A stretch of DNA of 64,000 bases from Oryza sativa Japonica Group (lineage: Eukaryota > Streptophyta > Magnoliopsida > Poales > Poaceae): positions 4,676,501 through 4,740,500 of the forward strand of contig NC_089037.1 of the NCBI RefSeq assembly GCF_034140825.1, written 5' to 3'. Shown one piece after another: positions 1-23,371 of the stretch (within the stretch, counting starts at the first letter, position 1; every line of letters begins with the position of its first letter). The position numbers and the translations under genes are program-made. The notes beneath the pieces were generated by a model, which was not told the origin of the DNA, ran no database searches, and saw nothing but the letters and a program-made list of their open reading frames with translations.

Positions 1-383
1 ACTTTTACCTTCCGTTGAGCAGTTGGGGATTGCTGGGCGGAAGATGGCGAAAGTGGCGACGTGGGAAGATGGGCCGACCATAAGAAGGCCTTTTTAGGGC
101 GAGCAAAATTTTACAGCCTTTTGAGCCTAGCGGCGTGCATCGGCCCAAGGTTTCGGTCGCGTTAGAACTGAATTTCCTACGCGCACAGAACAAGCGCTAG
201 CAGTTCGAGTATGAAATGATGTACTCGTATACACTTTACCAGCTCATGATCTGATGATATGATCAGGCGAAAGGAAGGTAAACCCAGTAGTAGTACACAG
301 AAAGCACCGATCAATCAAAACTGACACGCCCAAACAGGTAGTGAGAAGAGAAGACAGGCCCCGAATCTCGGCAGTAGCAGCTA
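1..383. other. Flank downstream of the WEB-like gene
   Basis: No gene or repeat was recognised here. The stretch directly follows the stop codon of the minus-strand coiled-coil gene, so the part nearest 383 is probably its 3' untranslated region. The 62-codon antisense frame at 5-193 matches nothing known to me and has no supporting context. Confidence 0.5.
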
Positions 384-1817
384 CTACTTGATACTGAAGC
401 TCTTAAACCGGAACAAGCTGCCAACCTTGCGCATCATCACCCGCCGCCGTGCGGGCAACGACCTCGGCATTGTCGAGAACGCGCTTAGCTCGCTCTTCTG
501 ATCTTCCATCGACCCGAATATGTCGTACACCGATCCTTCGAAGTTATCCGACCTCCGCCGCGGTAGGGTGAGCCCCGCCGGCGGCTTCACCCTCGCCTCC
601 GAGTGGCACTTGATCAGCCCGTGCAGTTCTCTCGACCCGTGCGACGACGAGGAATCCTCCATGTCCAGCTTTATCCCGGAAGCTGTGGGGCTCGGCGACG
701 CGGATAGCTTCATGCCGGCGGCCGTGGGGCTCGACGACGTGGCGACGAGCAGGCTCTGCAGCTCCTTGACGCTGTCGCGCGCCGCCGCCTCCGTCACCCG
801 GAGGCACTCGAGCTCCTGCTTGGTGCACTTGATGGCGGTGTCCTTGTCGCCGAGCATCTCCTTGAGCGCGGCGTTCTCGCCCCTCGCCTCCTCCAGCGCC
901 TCCTTCACGACCTTGGTGTCCTTGACGGCCTGCCTCAGGATGTCGCGCAGCTTGGCGATCTCGTCCCGCCCGGACCGCTGCGACTCCAGGAGGCGCGCGT
1001 TCTCGCGCCGCGTCTCGGCGAGCTCGGACTCGGTGGACTTCATGCACGACGTGAACCCGGCCTCCTTGCCCCGCCACGCCGCGAACGACTCCTCGGCGTC
1101 GGCGCGCAGCCTGGCCACCTCCTCCGACAGCGCGCGGAGCTTGTCGTCCTTGCGCTTGAGCGAGACGTGCAGCCGGTCCGACTCCAGCCGCGCCGTCTCG
1201 GCCTCGTGCTGCGACCGCGCCAGCAGCTGCCGCGTCGTGTGCAGCTCCCCGTTCACCTCCTTGAGTGCCAGCACCAGCTCCTCCATCGCCTTCTTGTTCT
1301 TGTCCTCCGCCACCAGCGCCATCCGCAGCTCGCCGTGAACCCTCTGGTAGTCGCGATCGTACCTTCCTCTCGGCGTCGTCGCGACGGGCACCGCTATGGC
1401 CTCGAGCCTCTGGATGGTCTCACGCAGCGACGCGTTCTCCAGCCTGGCCTCCTCGAGCTCGATCTTGGTCATCTCGAGCTGCTTCGTCTGCATCGCCAGG
1501 GACTCGAGCATCCGCTTCTCGGACTCCCTGGACGCGTCGAGCTCCGCCTCGAGCGTCTCTATGGTGGTGCGGTCGTTGGCCGACGCCAGCGCCTTCCACT
1601 CGCTCACCTCCAGGACGCGGTACGCGCGGTCTCGCTCCTCGCGCGCCTTGCGCAGCTCGCCGCGGAGCTCGGCGACATGCTCGTCCACGTCCTGCCGGCT
1701 CTGCTGCATCTTGTTCGTCCGGATTGAACACCTCTTCAGACGTTGCACGGCGATATGAGCAAGAATTCTTGGACCATGATGGTGCGGCGATCGGGGATGG
1801 GCTAAACTTCGAGGCAT
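384..1817 (-). CDS. WEB family-like coiled-coil protein
   Basis: A single open frame of 477 codons encodes a protein dominated by long heptad-rich coiled coils, roughly residues 40-365. These are rich in Glu, Lys, Arg, Leu and Ala. A Ser/Thr/Pro-rich linker follows, then a short basic C-terminus ending in GSLFRFKSFSIK. This layout fits the plant WEB family (weak chloroplast movement under blue light and relatives), which are cytoplasmic coiled-coil scaffolds. Family membership is inferred from composition and tail, not from a diagnostic domain. The start is uncertain: the first Met is at 1817, but an in-frame Met at 1709 (MQQSRQDVDEH) begins the clearly coiled-coil part, and the 36 residues before it are low-confidence. 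An upstream exon is possible. GC-rich third positions explain the long shadow frames on the other strand. Confidence 0.75.
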   Translation of the reverse strand: MPRSLAHPRSPHHHGPRILAHIAVQRLKRCSIRTNKMQQSRQDVDEHVAELRGELRKAREERDRAYRVLEVSEWKALASANDRTTIETLEAELDASRESEKRMLESLAMQTKQLEMTKIELEEARLENASLRETIQRLEAIAVPVATTPRGRYDRDYQRVHGELRMALVAEDKNKKAMEELVLALKEVNGELHTTRQLLARSQHEAETARLESDRLHVSLKRKDDKLRALSEEVARLRADAEESFAAWRGKEAGFTSCMKSTESELAETRRENARLLESQRSGRDEIAKLRDILRQAVKDTKVVKEALEEARGENAALKEMLGDKDTAIKCTKQELECLRVTEAAARDSVKELQSLLVATSSSPTAAGMKLSASPSPTASGIKLDMEDSSSSHGSRELHGLIKCHSEARVKPPAGLTLPRRRSDNFEGSVYDIFGSMEDQKSELSAFSTMPRSLPARRRVMMRKVGSLFRFKSFSIK

Positions 1818-2379
1818 GTGGAGGAAGAAGAGGATAAAAATGGATGATCCAGGCGTGCATCCTCATGTTTTGCTAAATATGTGGTGGCAGATGAGAACCT
1901 AAAATTGTGGGTAATGACAAGTTTAAGGCCAGGGTTCATCTGAAATTCTGAATTAGATTGTTACCTATATTTGGAGTGTTGAGTGTTACTATATGTAACT
2001 TGTGATCTTGCCCTGTTCTTTTAAACGTGACATTTCCCTGAATTATTGCATAATCATGATATGTATCAGAATTCTGGTTGCTAAAGAAAGCAATCATTTA
2101 TTCACCTGGAGATCCATTTTTTGAGAAAGCTGTTACAGGCAGAATTCAGATGACTGAGAATACACAGATGAATTTCAGAGAGTGATTTTGTATATCAATA
2201 AAGTCTGAACGCACATGATTTGACACACGATGTTAAAATTCACTAGTCATTATACACACAAATCTTCTTGGGGCAGCAGTCAAACCAGTTATTTGTATAA
2301 TTGTATTGTAACCTACTGAAGTGGGCAGCAAACTTAAGTAGACAACTGGTTTGCTCAATTGCAATTTCACTTAGCCACA
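1818..2379. other. Spacer: promoter of WEB-like gene and 3' end of dehydrogenase A
   Basis: AT-rich DNA between two genes on the same strand. It should contain the 5' flank of the WEB-like gene and the 3' untranslated region of dehydrogenase A. No repeat or RNA gene was recognised. Confidence 0.5.
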
Positions 2380-14810
<12,431 letters not shown>

Positions 14811-14900
14811 GGACGCGAGAGAGAGGAGATAGTAAAGAGGTTTCTGTTGGCGCGGCGCTCTACTTGGAAGGGACGATGTAGCTCGGTAGTGAATGTCTGA

Positions 14901-14910
14901 AATATATAAA
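14901..14910 (-). promoter_or_regulatory. Probable TATA box of dehydrogenase A
   Basis: Read on the minus strand this is TTTATATATT, 91-100 nt upstream of the start codon at 14810. That spacing suits a short 5' leader. It is the only strong TATA-like motif in the near upstream region. Confidence 0.5.
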
Positions 14911-15546
14911 GGGAGGGAGTGAGGTTGAAGGCATTTGTGTGCAGGCCGAGAGCTTCTAATCAAATGGTACTTGTATTTTGTTTTATGAGAGCTTTCAGTT
15001 TCTTCTACCGTTGACGTGGGCTGATGGATGGTGTAGCTGTCTAGTCTATTATTTTTAAAATAAACAAAACTAGTAGGAGTAGGAGATGTAGCACATATTA
15101 CTATATATAAACCAGGGGACATGTCACATGCTACTAATACAAATCTGGGATATAACTTATGTTCAGATTCATATCTCATCTTATACTAAATTTATTTATT
15201 TTAAGATGGATGAAGTAGGCATGTATATCTCATCTTATACTAAGTTTAGTCAATTTGCCTTGCTACTCTCTTTTATGTTTGTTGACGTAAAGACAAACAA
15301 ATTCATATGCATATTTGTTGCAGAAATTATGGAAGCGGATGCGAGGCTGTATGCCTGTATTTGGTTCGTATTTCAATGGCAAAATCTAATTCGCGCGTGC
15401 TCTCTGTTTTGTCTTATCGCACGACACGCTCATCGGTCGTCTGATCCCAAGCGCTGGTGCGTATGTACATGGCCTCGTGATTCACGGACATGGCATTATC
15501 TAGAGGAGCCATGTGATGCTCTACGCTACACCGGCTTCAAAAATGA

Positions 15547-16194
15547 TTTTCTCTTAAATTAATCATCCGATTTACGATCCGATTACACTGGTGTGTTCGT
15601 AAGAATTGAATCTTTATAATAAGATCTCACATGATTATATTTTGATGAAAAATTAGAAATTACTTTTATAATATATCTAAATTACTTTTAGATTTCACTA
15701 AATTACTTCTTAGACCCATAAAAGTAAATTCAATAAAGCCTAAAAATAATATACATATATTATAGAAGTAACTTAGAAAAAAAAAGTAACTTTATCACGA
15801 CATTAAAAGTAAATATGTTATGGAGGTAAAAACATGAGTCTATATAGAAATTAAATTTAATCAGCATAAATTACATCATTGACTAAAAATGATTATAAAA
15901 TAAACAACTCACAACATGAATGTATAGATTTCTTTTAATGCCGTAACAAGTTACTTCACTTTTGTTTTAAGTAACTTCTATAGTATAGGTAAATTACTTT
16001 CAAGTTTTATTAAATTACTTTTATGACTAAGAAGTAATTTAATAAAATCTAAAAGTAATTTAGATATATTATAAAAGTAATTTCTATTTTTTTCATAAAA
16101 ATATAGTCATGTGAGATCTTGTTATAAATATTTAATTGTTATGAACACAATGGTGTAATCGGATCGTAAATCGGATAGATAATCTAAGAGAAAA
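15547..16194. mobile_element. Long-TIR nonautonomous DNA transposon, about 650 bp
   Basis: Both ends carry an inverted repeat of more than 150 bp (left: TTTTCTCTTAAATT, then CCGATTTACGATCCGATTAC; right: its diverged complement ending AAGAGAAAA). The interior is AT-rich with repeated AAGTAACTT/AAATTACTTTTA blocks and no coding frame. Long terminal repeats suggest a Mutator-like origin, but I could not define a target-site duplication. Confidence 0.6.
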
Positions 16195-16397
16195 TTTCAT
16201 AAGAAGAAAAAAATACATGCACTTTTGAGTATACTAGTAGCAACTAGATATGAGATTGAGGTAGCTGGTTATGACCATATAGAGAACGATCTCGTTGTAG
16301 ACACGTCTTATTTCAATCTATTACGACATCTCTTGCACTCTTTTTTGATCGCCCGGTTACTCGTGTAACCGCCAGCCGCCGCGCCAAAACTGGCTCA

Positions 16398-16719
16398 TAA
16401 AGAAACAAGGAAAATAGCATTTGATGTTAAGATTGTGTCTGCACACAAAATTAGAAACAAATTCATCCGACCTGAGATAATCTCTAAAGAAACAAGGAAA
16501 ATAGCATTTGATGTTAAGGGTGTGTTTAGTTCACGCTAAAATTAGAAGCTTGGTTAAAATTGGAACGATGTGACGGAAAAGTTGGAAGTTTACGTGTGTA
16601 GGAAAGTTTTATGTGATGGAAAAGTTGAAAGTTTGAAGAAAAAGTTTGCAACTAAACTCGCCTAAGATGGTGTCTGCGCACAAAATTAGAAACAAATTCA
16701 TCCGACCTGAGATAATCTC
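16398..16719. repeat. 87-bp tandem duplication, second copy interrupted by a MITE
   Basis: Unit 1 (16398-16484) and unit 2 (16485-16517 plus 16663-16719) both read TAAAGAAACAAGGAAAATAG through TCCGACCTGAGATAATCTC. Unit 2 is split by the MITE at 16518-16662. Confidence 0.85.
16518..16662. mobile_element. Tourist-like MITE, 145 bp (family T2, copy 1)
   Basis: The termini are GGGTGTGTTTAGTT and AACTAAACTCGCC (inverted), with target-site duplication TAA. The uninterrupted neighbouring repeat unit shows the pre-insertion site with a single TAA. This supports PIF/Harbinger descent. Confidence 0.85.
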
Positions 16720-16859
16720 ATAGAAGTGGTTTGTGGGCAGGATTTGATATGCGAAAGACAGGTAGGGCTTAGGCTTCAACTTTTCGGCCTATGGCCCTGG
16801 AGATCAACTCGATCTTATCAATGGTCCACACGCTTTCACGCCGAAAGGCACAGGACTAA

Positions 16860-17022
16860 GAGTAATTTTACAGTTATTGAGAAGTTACCATGAGATACCA
16901 TTTTTTCTATTATAAATTTGGTACATATTGATATTTAGATACTATGATGTAACATGAGGTACTAAATTTTACACTAAATTTTTAATACCTTATGGTACCT
17001 CCTTAAGACTGTAGAATTGCTC
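16860..17022. mobile_element. Mutator-like MITE, 163 bp
   Basis: The ends are GAGTAATTTTACAGT and the inverted CTGTAGAATTGCTC. The flanking 9-bp duplication CAGGACTAA is exact (16851-16859 and 17023-17031). A related remnant with GGTACC/TACCTTAAG blocks follows at about 17060-17205. Confidence 0.8.
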
Positions 17023-17584
17023 CAGGACTAAAGACAGCTGAAGAAGAGGAGTTTGAAGGTCCTTAAAAAAGTACCTTAAGGTACCTAAATTTTACACTAA
17101 AATTTTTAGTACCTTAAGATAATTAGTAGTTAGTATCTGGAGGTATCAAATTTTACACTAGAAAAATATAGTACCTCACTTCCTTAAAAATGGTAAAATT
17201 ACCCGCTTAAGAAACAGGAGACCCGGAGAGTGCGACCTCACCGTTCAGTTTCAGAAACAAGATTGGACTGAGATCAAAAAAAAAAGAAGAAACAAGATTG
17301 GACTAATCCAGTTCTTTACACGCAAATCTGAACATACTCCATAAGAAAGATAATCCTTTTCTTTTGGAATGAAAATATTCTGCATTGATTCAGAAAGGAG
17401 GATGCTGCTAACCGCCCATGAAATTAAGTGTACATCAGTTATTCGTGATGGCTGATGGACGTATTAGTGTATTACTCCTTGTTTCAGCAACACCAGCGAA
17501 ATAAACAGCATACTTATTGAACACATCAATCAACCAAATTCAGAACCTGAACAGGAAAAGCATCCCCACCCCAAGTTGTGGCCA

Positions 17585-20030
17585 TCACTTGTCCATCCAT
17601 ATGATGCATCTCAGGCTCTTTCCCTGCAGAAGCAAATCGAAGGCTGTGTTTATCTCCGTCAGGCCTACCTCATGAGTGACCAGCTTCTCCAGTTCCAGCT
17701 CCTGCATTTGCATTTGCACAACACACACAAAGCACATGCATTACAATTAGGAAGAGTCTAGTTTCGTCTGAAACTGAAACCGCGAACTGAATTTATAAAA
17801 ACGCAACCTTGTTCATGCATTTCTCGGCGAGGATTGGGATGTCAGTTTTGGGTTTGGCCCCACCGAAGAGCGATCCCATGACGCACTTGCCGAACAGAAA
17901 CTCGAAGGACGGCAGGCACAACGGCTGGCTGTCCTTCTCGACCCCCAGAATGATCGTCTTGCCCCGTCCCTGCATTAACACACGATTATTAATTCCCGCT
18001 GCAAATATTCTCCTCTGAATTATTAACACGCGATTATTAGATCACTGAATGTCTGAATCAGTGTGGTGAGATCAGAACTGATTTGGTGCTTCTGACTGCC
18101 TCAGTCATCACCGACGAGATACCGATGCACTCGAAGCTGTAGTCAGCGCCACCGTCTGTCATCGCATTGATCACCTAGGATAGAACAGAATTAACAACGT
18201 GCACTGACGAGTTTGGATCCATTAGCAGATGATTTCTGTAGGGTGGTGCCAAATGGCGTGTTTCCTCACCTCACTGACGGATTTGTCGCCGAGTTGGGAT
18301 GGATTGACGAAATCAGTCACACCGAACTCTTTTCCTGCAAAAAGTAGAGGTTTCTTCAGTTGTGAGAAAATGCAAAGATTCTTCTTCACTGCGTGTTATA
18401 CACAGGAAAAATAATTTGGACTTGCCAACTTCCTCTTTGTTAGGATTCAAATCAACACCGATAATCTTCGTTGCTCCACACATTTTTGCCCCTTGCACTA
18501 CCTGGAAAAAAAAGTCAAAATATTTGCAGCGGTCGTCAACTCATCATGTATCCGAGTAAGAAATTACACTGCTTCACCTCTAGCTTACCGCCAATCCGAC
18601 GGATCCCAGCCCGAAGACAACCACCGACGAACCGGGTTGCACTTTGGCCAACCTCCATGCTGCTCCTACCCCTGATCGACATTCAATGATGCAATGAATG
18701 TCAGTGCACAGTTCAGAGGTAAGGCAATCAGGCAAATGGCATTTCAGGCTCAGGCTCCCCCAATTCGTTTGTAGCGTGCTAAAATATGGAACTGTTTGGT
18801 AAAACTCAAATCCTAAATTTAGCTTCAGGAGTTGAGTCTGAACTATGAAGTGGAGTTGTAGAATAGTTTAAGAGATTTGCTTCAGTCCAAAAAAAAAATA
18901 TCTCGAAGTACTGGTACCTCACGGTATCAAATCGTTTTCAATCGTTGGATCTAGCAATGGCCATCATGTCCAACTAGATCAAATGATCGGAAACGATTTA
19001 GTACCGTGAGATACTAGTACCTCGAGATACTTTTTACTGACCGGAGCAAATCTCATAGTTTAAACCAAGCTTCGTATATCTAGTTCATTTTGTGAAAGAC
19101 GTTCCATCCAACTCCGTACCCATTTTAGGTGAAGTTGAAACTGTTTTGATTGATTTGGCTCTACCAAGCAGGTTCAATATATCTGCGAATCTCAGGCTCA
19201 CCGGTGCCGCCGCAGCAGCCGAGGAGGCAGGCGATTTTGGGCGGCACGGCGGGGTCGACCTTGACGACCTGGTTGACGTCGACGACGGTGTACTGGCTGA
19301 AGCTGGTGACGGCCACCGTGTCGCTGAGCGGCTTCCCTTCGCCGTCCCAGAACCTGGTTGTGCCGTCGCGCCGCATCCCGGGGCCCATGGTGAACGGCAC
19401 GGCGGTGCACTGGTTCGTCCACTCCGCCGCGCAGCTGGCGCACGAGTCGCACTGCCCCATGAACGTCGGCACCACCGTGTCCCCCGCCGCGAGCCCCTCC
19501 ACGTTCTCCCCCACGCTCTCCACCACCCTTAAAAAAAACAAACAGATATAGTTAGAGATTCTCGAATTCGAATTTTCGGATTGGCGAAGAGGAAAATTAA
19601 AGCATCAGGGAAGAACGAACATACCCGTAGGCCTCGTGGCCCAAGATTCTTGGAAAGGCAGGGTCTACCTATTATGAAATTATAAAAGCAAATTATACGT
19701 GATTCTTTCACATGGTTTGATCAGATGGGGGAACGTACGTATACCTTGTGCCAGAGGGTGACATCGGTGTGGCACAGGGAGGTGCAGATGATCTTGATGC
19801 GGATCTCGTAGGCTTTCGGAGGATCGACGACGATCTCCTCGACGATCAGTGGCTCACTGGCCGCTCTACAGACCGCCGCTGCATCGTCGTCGTCGATATG
19901 TATCAATCATATATCATGCGTGAGGAATTGAGTAGTAGTAGTAGTAGTACCAAGGAGCTATGCAGATCTGATCTCTGTAAGTGAATTGTGTACCTTTGCA
20001 ACGGATGGGCTTCAGGCTCTGATCTTCCAT
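17585..20030 (-). CDS. Zinc-type alcohol dehydrogenase-like gene B
   Basis: Ten exons: 19994-20030, 19745-19878, 19625-19668, 19202-19527, 18589-18671, 18426-18501, 18270-18334, 18079-18174, 17808-17969, 17585-17701. They sum to 1140 nt and encode 379 residues. It is the tandem paralogue of gene A, with near-identical exon sizes. Catalytic zinc ligands Cys48 (CTSLCHTD), His68 (GHEAYG) and the Cys of LLGCCGGTG are present, as are the four structural-zinc Cys in QCDSCASC plus a fourth downstream. The Rossmann motif is GLGSVGLA, followed by GVDLN (NAD type). It is presumably a cytosolic alcohol/aldehyde oxidoreductase of unknown substrate. The intron after the EEVG codons uses a GC donor (GCAAGT), as in A. 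An extra 95-nt intron (18175-18269) splits the exon that is single in A. The donor at 18079 (GTTCTG) is weak, so that boundary is the least certain. Confidence 0.87.
18872..19054. mobile_element. Mutator-like foldback MITE in intron 4 of gene B
   Basis: The inverted ends are GAGATTTGCT and AGCAAATCTC, and most of the element folds back on itself through GGTACCTCACGGTA/TACCGTGAGATACTA blocks. The exact 9-bp flanking duplication ATAGTTTAA marks a Mutator-type insertion. Confidence 0.82.
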
Positions 20031-20092
20031 TGCGGCTGGATGGCGAGCTTAAGCAGCACTGCAGCAGTGTATTCTCCAGGGCAATGTTCTGT

Positions 20093-20103
20093 GGCTATAA
20101 ATA
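20093..20103 (-). promoter_or_regulatory. Probable TATA box of dehydrogenase B
   Basis: The minus strand reads CTATTTATAGC about 65-75 nt upstream of the start codon at 20030. This is a common plant TATA variant at a plausible distance. Confidence 0.5.
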
Positions 20104-20341
20104 GATCCCTAACTAACCTACCCCAATCATGATGGAACGAATAATCGATTTCACCCATATGTGGTAGGTTTGATTTCCTATCCTTAGTCAATACATGCGA
20201 TAGAAAACAAAACATGAATAAAACTCTGTAGTGGAGTCCGCTAGCTTTTGCTTTGCCTGGCCTCCACATGGTGAACTGGTCCTGATTAGGACCTTGTTGT
20301 TTTCAAAAAAAAAACTCTCTATTCCGCTTAATGAAACAGTA

Positions 20342-20570
20342 CTCCCTCCGTTTTCTAATATATAACGCTGTTAATTTTTTTATACGTTTAATTATTTGTT
20401 TTATTAAAAATACATAAATATTATTTATTTTATTGTAACTTGATTTATTATCAAATGTTTTTCAAGTATGACTTAATTTATTTTATATTTCCACAATAAT
20501 TTTAAATAAGATAAATGTTTAAATATTGATTAAAAAGTTAATGATGTCATATAGTAAAAAATGGAGGTAG
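20342..20570. mobile_element. Stowaway-type MITE, 229 bp
   Basis: The element runs from CTCCCTCCGTTTTCTAATAT to AAAAAATGGAGGTAG with TA on both sides. The interior is AT-rich with no coding frame. It lies about 310 bp upstream of the start of dehydrogenase B. Confidence 0.85.
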
Positions 20571-20697
20571 TAGTAGAACTCATGCATCTTCCAAATAAAA
20601 GTAGAAATCAAAACACTCCATACAAACCACTACTGTTTAGCAACCTGTTCACTCACGTCGTTTTCTCGGACTTTTATGCTAACCTTTCTTCTTTTTA

Positions 20698-20845
20698 GGT
20701 TGTATTTAGTTCACGTTAAAATTAAAAGTTTGGTTGAAATTAAAACAATGTGATGAAAAAGTTAGAAGTTTATGTGTGTAGAAAAGTTTTGATGTGATGG
20801 AAAAGTTGAAAGTTTGAAGAAAAAATTTGTAACTAAACTCAGGCC
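20698..20845. mobile_element. Tourist-like MITE, 148 bp (family T2, copy 2)
   Basis: Same family as 16518-16662. It begins GGTTGTATTTAGTTCACG, ends AACTAAACTCAGGCC, and has target-site duplication TTA on both sides. Confidence 0.85.
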
Positions 20846-20929
20846 TTATTTTTGGGAGATATAGTGTAGGTCAGCTAGCCAGGATCTTTGCGGTGGAAGT
20901 TGTCCACACCCGTGTTCAAATGCTATATC

Positions 20930-21260
20930 TGACATATGGATGATCGCATTTTCTTGTTCCACTTTTCTAAAATTTGGTAGTACATACACATATAGATGCA
21001 TTCAACCTCCATGTCTCTCTATTCTTTTCTTATATGTACGGCCAAAGTGATGATCGCCTTGTGTGTTCCAGTTTTCTAGAATTTGGTAGTACATGCACGT
21101 ATAGATGCATTCAACCTCCATCTATCCTGTTCATATAATACCGCCAAACTACAGGTATATACACATGTGGATATTTTCAACCTCCATCTCTATCCTTGCC
21201 CCACCCCTATAATGCCATTGGCAATATACGACTACATGCACATGTTGATGCTGATCTCAA
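20930..21260. repeat. Four degenerate tandem units
   Basis: A motif of GTAGTACATRCAC, ATAGATGCATTCAACCTCCAT and a C/T-rich stretch recurs near 20980, 21090, 21160 and 21235 with increasing divergence. No coding potential was seen. Confidence 0.5.
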
Positions 21261-21639
21261 CCTATGTTTCTAACCTGTCCTTACCCTGGCGGATTTGGTT
21301 TTGGCATACCCTAGTAAATCATGGTAGTAAGGTAAATGCCCAGGTACCCCCTTAATTTTGACATCGGGTAATGTGATCTGATCCTAAATGCTAGTTACTC
21401 GTATTATGTAAGCAACGGATTGCTACCACCGAATAAAGCTCCAATGGAAGTTTAGACAAAATTGTTGTCACCCTGATGAATAAAACAACTCATTTTCCCT
21501 AACAAAGTAGTGTAAAATAAGAGTAAGTCAATTATTTGATCCACTTCATGAACCTGCAACTCTGAAACACGACTATACCTAAGCAGAGCAAGAGTGAAGC
21601 AGCTTCAACCGACCCCGAGCAGATGATATCTTTTTTTTT

Positions 21640-22285
21640 TCAGAAAATTGCTTATTTGATTCTATTTTAAAGCGTAACTATAAATTAGATCCTATTTTTT
21701 TAGGTTTTCTCATTTGATCATGTTTTTCAAAATCGAAAATGGAGGCTGACCTTACTCGCAAAGATAAGATAACGGTGTTAACTAAGGGACTAATTATCTT
21801 TTTTACCCTTACTCATTTCACCCGGTTGTATCAAATTTTATTTTTGTTTGGACATTTTAAACATATTTGTAACGAATATGGCATAGCTTGATATATTTTA
21901 GACAATTTCAACAATTTGGGCTTAAAATTTGATAAATTTGGCTTAAATTTGACAATTCTTACTTCTATTTCTAAAAAATGGCATAATTATGGCAGACATA
22001 CAAAATTTTAACATCATTTTCTATGTCTTGTTCATCTCAAATTACATTAAATGAAGCAAAAGCACATTCTCCAGGCATTCTCCAAATCCAATTAACATTC
22101 ACATCCAACATCAATCACACCAACAGCAGCAGCCGCCACCATAATCACTACATCCTCCAGGCGCAGCAGGCATTAGATGGTGTCGATTTGAATAAGTTGG
22201 GTCAAATAAACAAACTAGAAAATATGAGATAAAATTAGTAGTTAGGTCTATAAATATGGTCAAATGAGCAATTTCTCTCTTTTGG
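21640..22285. mobile_element. Nonautonomous DNA transposon with inverted ends
   Basis: The left end AGAAAATTGCTTATTTGA and the right end, complement AGAGAAATTGCTCATTTGA, form diverged terminal inverted repeats of about 60 bp around an AT-rich core. Superfamily and duplication were not resolved. Confidence 0.5.
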
Positions 22286-22861
22286 ACCGACGTTAGGTAT
22301 ATCATGCATTCACGCTACTATCTCATTTGGAGAGTGAGAAAAGAAAACAACCTCACTGGCCGATATAGCCCCTCGGGCTGAAGTAGTTTTTCTTATACCA
22401 GGAGTGAATTATATTTGTCAAATTATAGGGATATAATTGTATTTGTCAAATTAGTGGGATATAATTGCCTCTGTTACATACTTACATCAGAGAATTAAGA
22501 CATATTGTTTGATTTTATAAAATGTGGGCCGGCCGGCCGACCGGGCAGAAGGTTTATTGATCAGTTTTCAGTTTTCAGATCTTTATTATATTTAACTTAT
22601 CTACTACTACGTACTACTAGCATTTGTGTCTGCTAGTATCATATCAACATCTGCATTATTTGTCATATCTGCAGTGCATTCATGGTCACATCTGCAGCGA
22701 TAAAGATGGAGTCTGTTTGTACGTATGAATAAGCGAGGTATATCCGTCGATAATGAGGTATTCGTGATGGCTACATTAATTACAAAATATGTTGGTCTAA
22801 CTTTTCAGAAATACTCGTAAAGATAAGAGCATGTAATCATTCATATGACTGAGAATATGTA

Positions 22862-23014
<153 letters not shown>

Positions 23015-23031
23015 TTTTCTTATATAAATTA

Positions 23032-23371
23032 GGCCTTGTTTAGTTTAAAAAAATTGTCCAAAAACGTCACATCGAATCTTTGAACATATGCATAGAGCAT
23101 TAAATATATAGATAAAAAACCAATTACACAGTTTGTATGGAAATTGCGAGACGGATCTTTTGAATCTAATTAGTCCATGATTTGCCATAAAGTGCTACAA
23201 TAATCCACATATGCTAATGACGGATTCATTAGGCTTAATAAATTCGTCTCGTTGTTTCCAAGCGAGTTATGAAATTAGTTTTTTCATTCGTGTCTAAAAA
23301 TTCCTTTCGATATCCGATTAAACGTTTGATGTGATACCTAACGATTTCCTTTTCGCGAATTAAACACACCC
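23032..23371. mobile_element. Tourist-like MITE, 340 bp (family T1, copy 2)
   Basis: The element runs from GGCCTTGTTTAGTTT to TTCGCGAATTAAACACACCC, flanked by TTA on both sides. The internal block AATTAGTCCATGATTTGCC matches the copies at 14022 and 29288. Confidence 0.85.

Noticed and set aside
520-1837. Several long + strand frames and a second minus frame over the WEB-like gene
   Set aside because: They are shadows of one GC3-rich exon. Only the minus frame 384-1817 gives coherent heptad repeats.
15128-15562. 144-codon + strand frame
   Set aside because: Low-complexity start with an internal TATCTCATCTTATACTAA direct repeat, no recognisable family, and it ends inside a transposon terminus.
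20930-21260. CRISPR-like array
   Set aside because: The units vary in length and sequence and the organism is a plant; this is degenerate tandem repetition.
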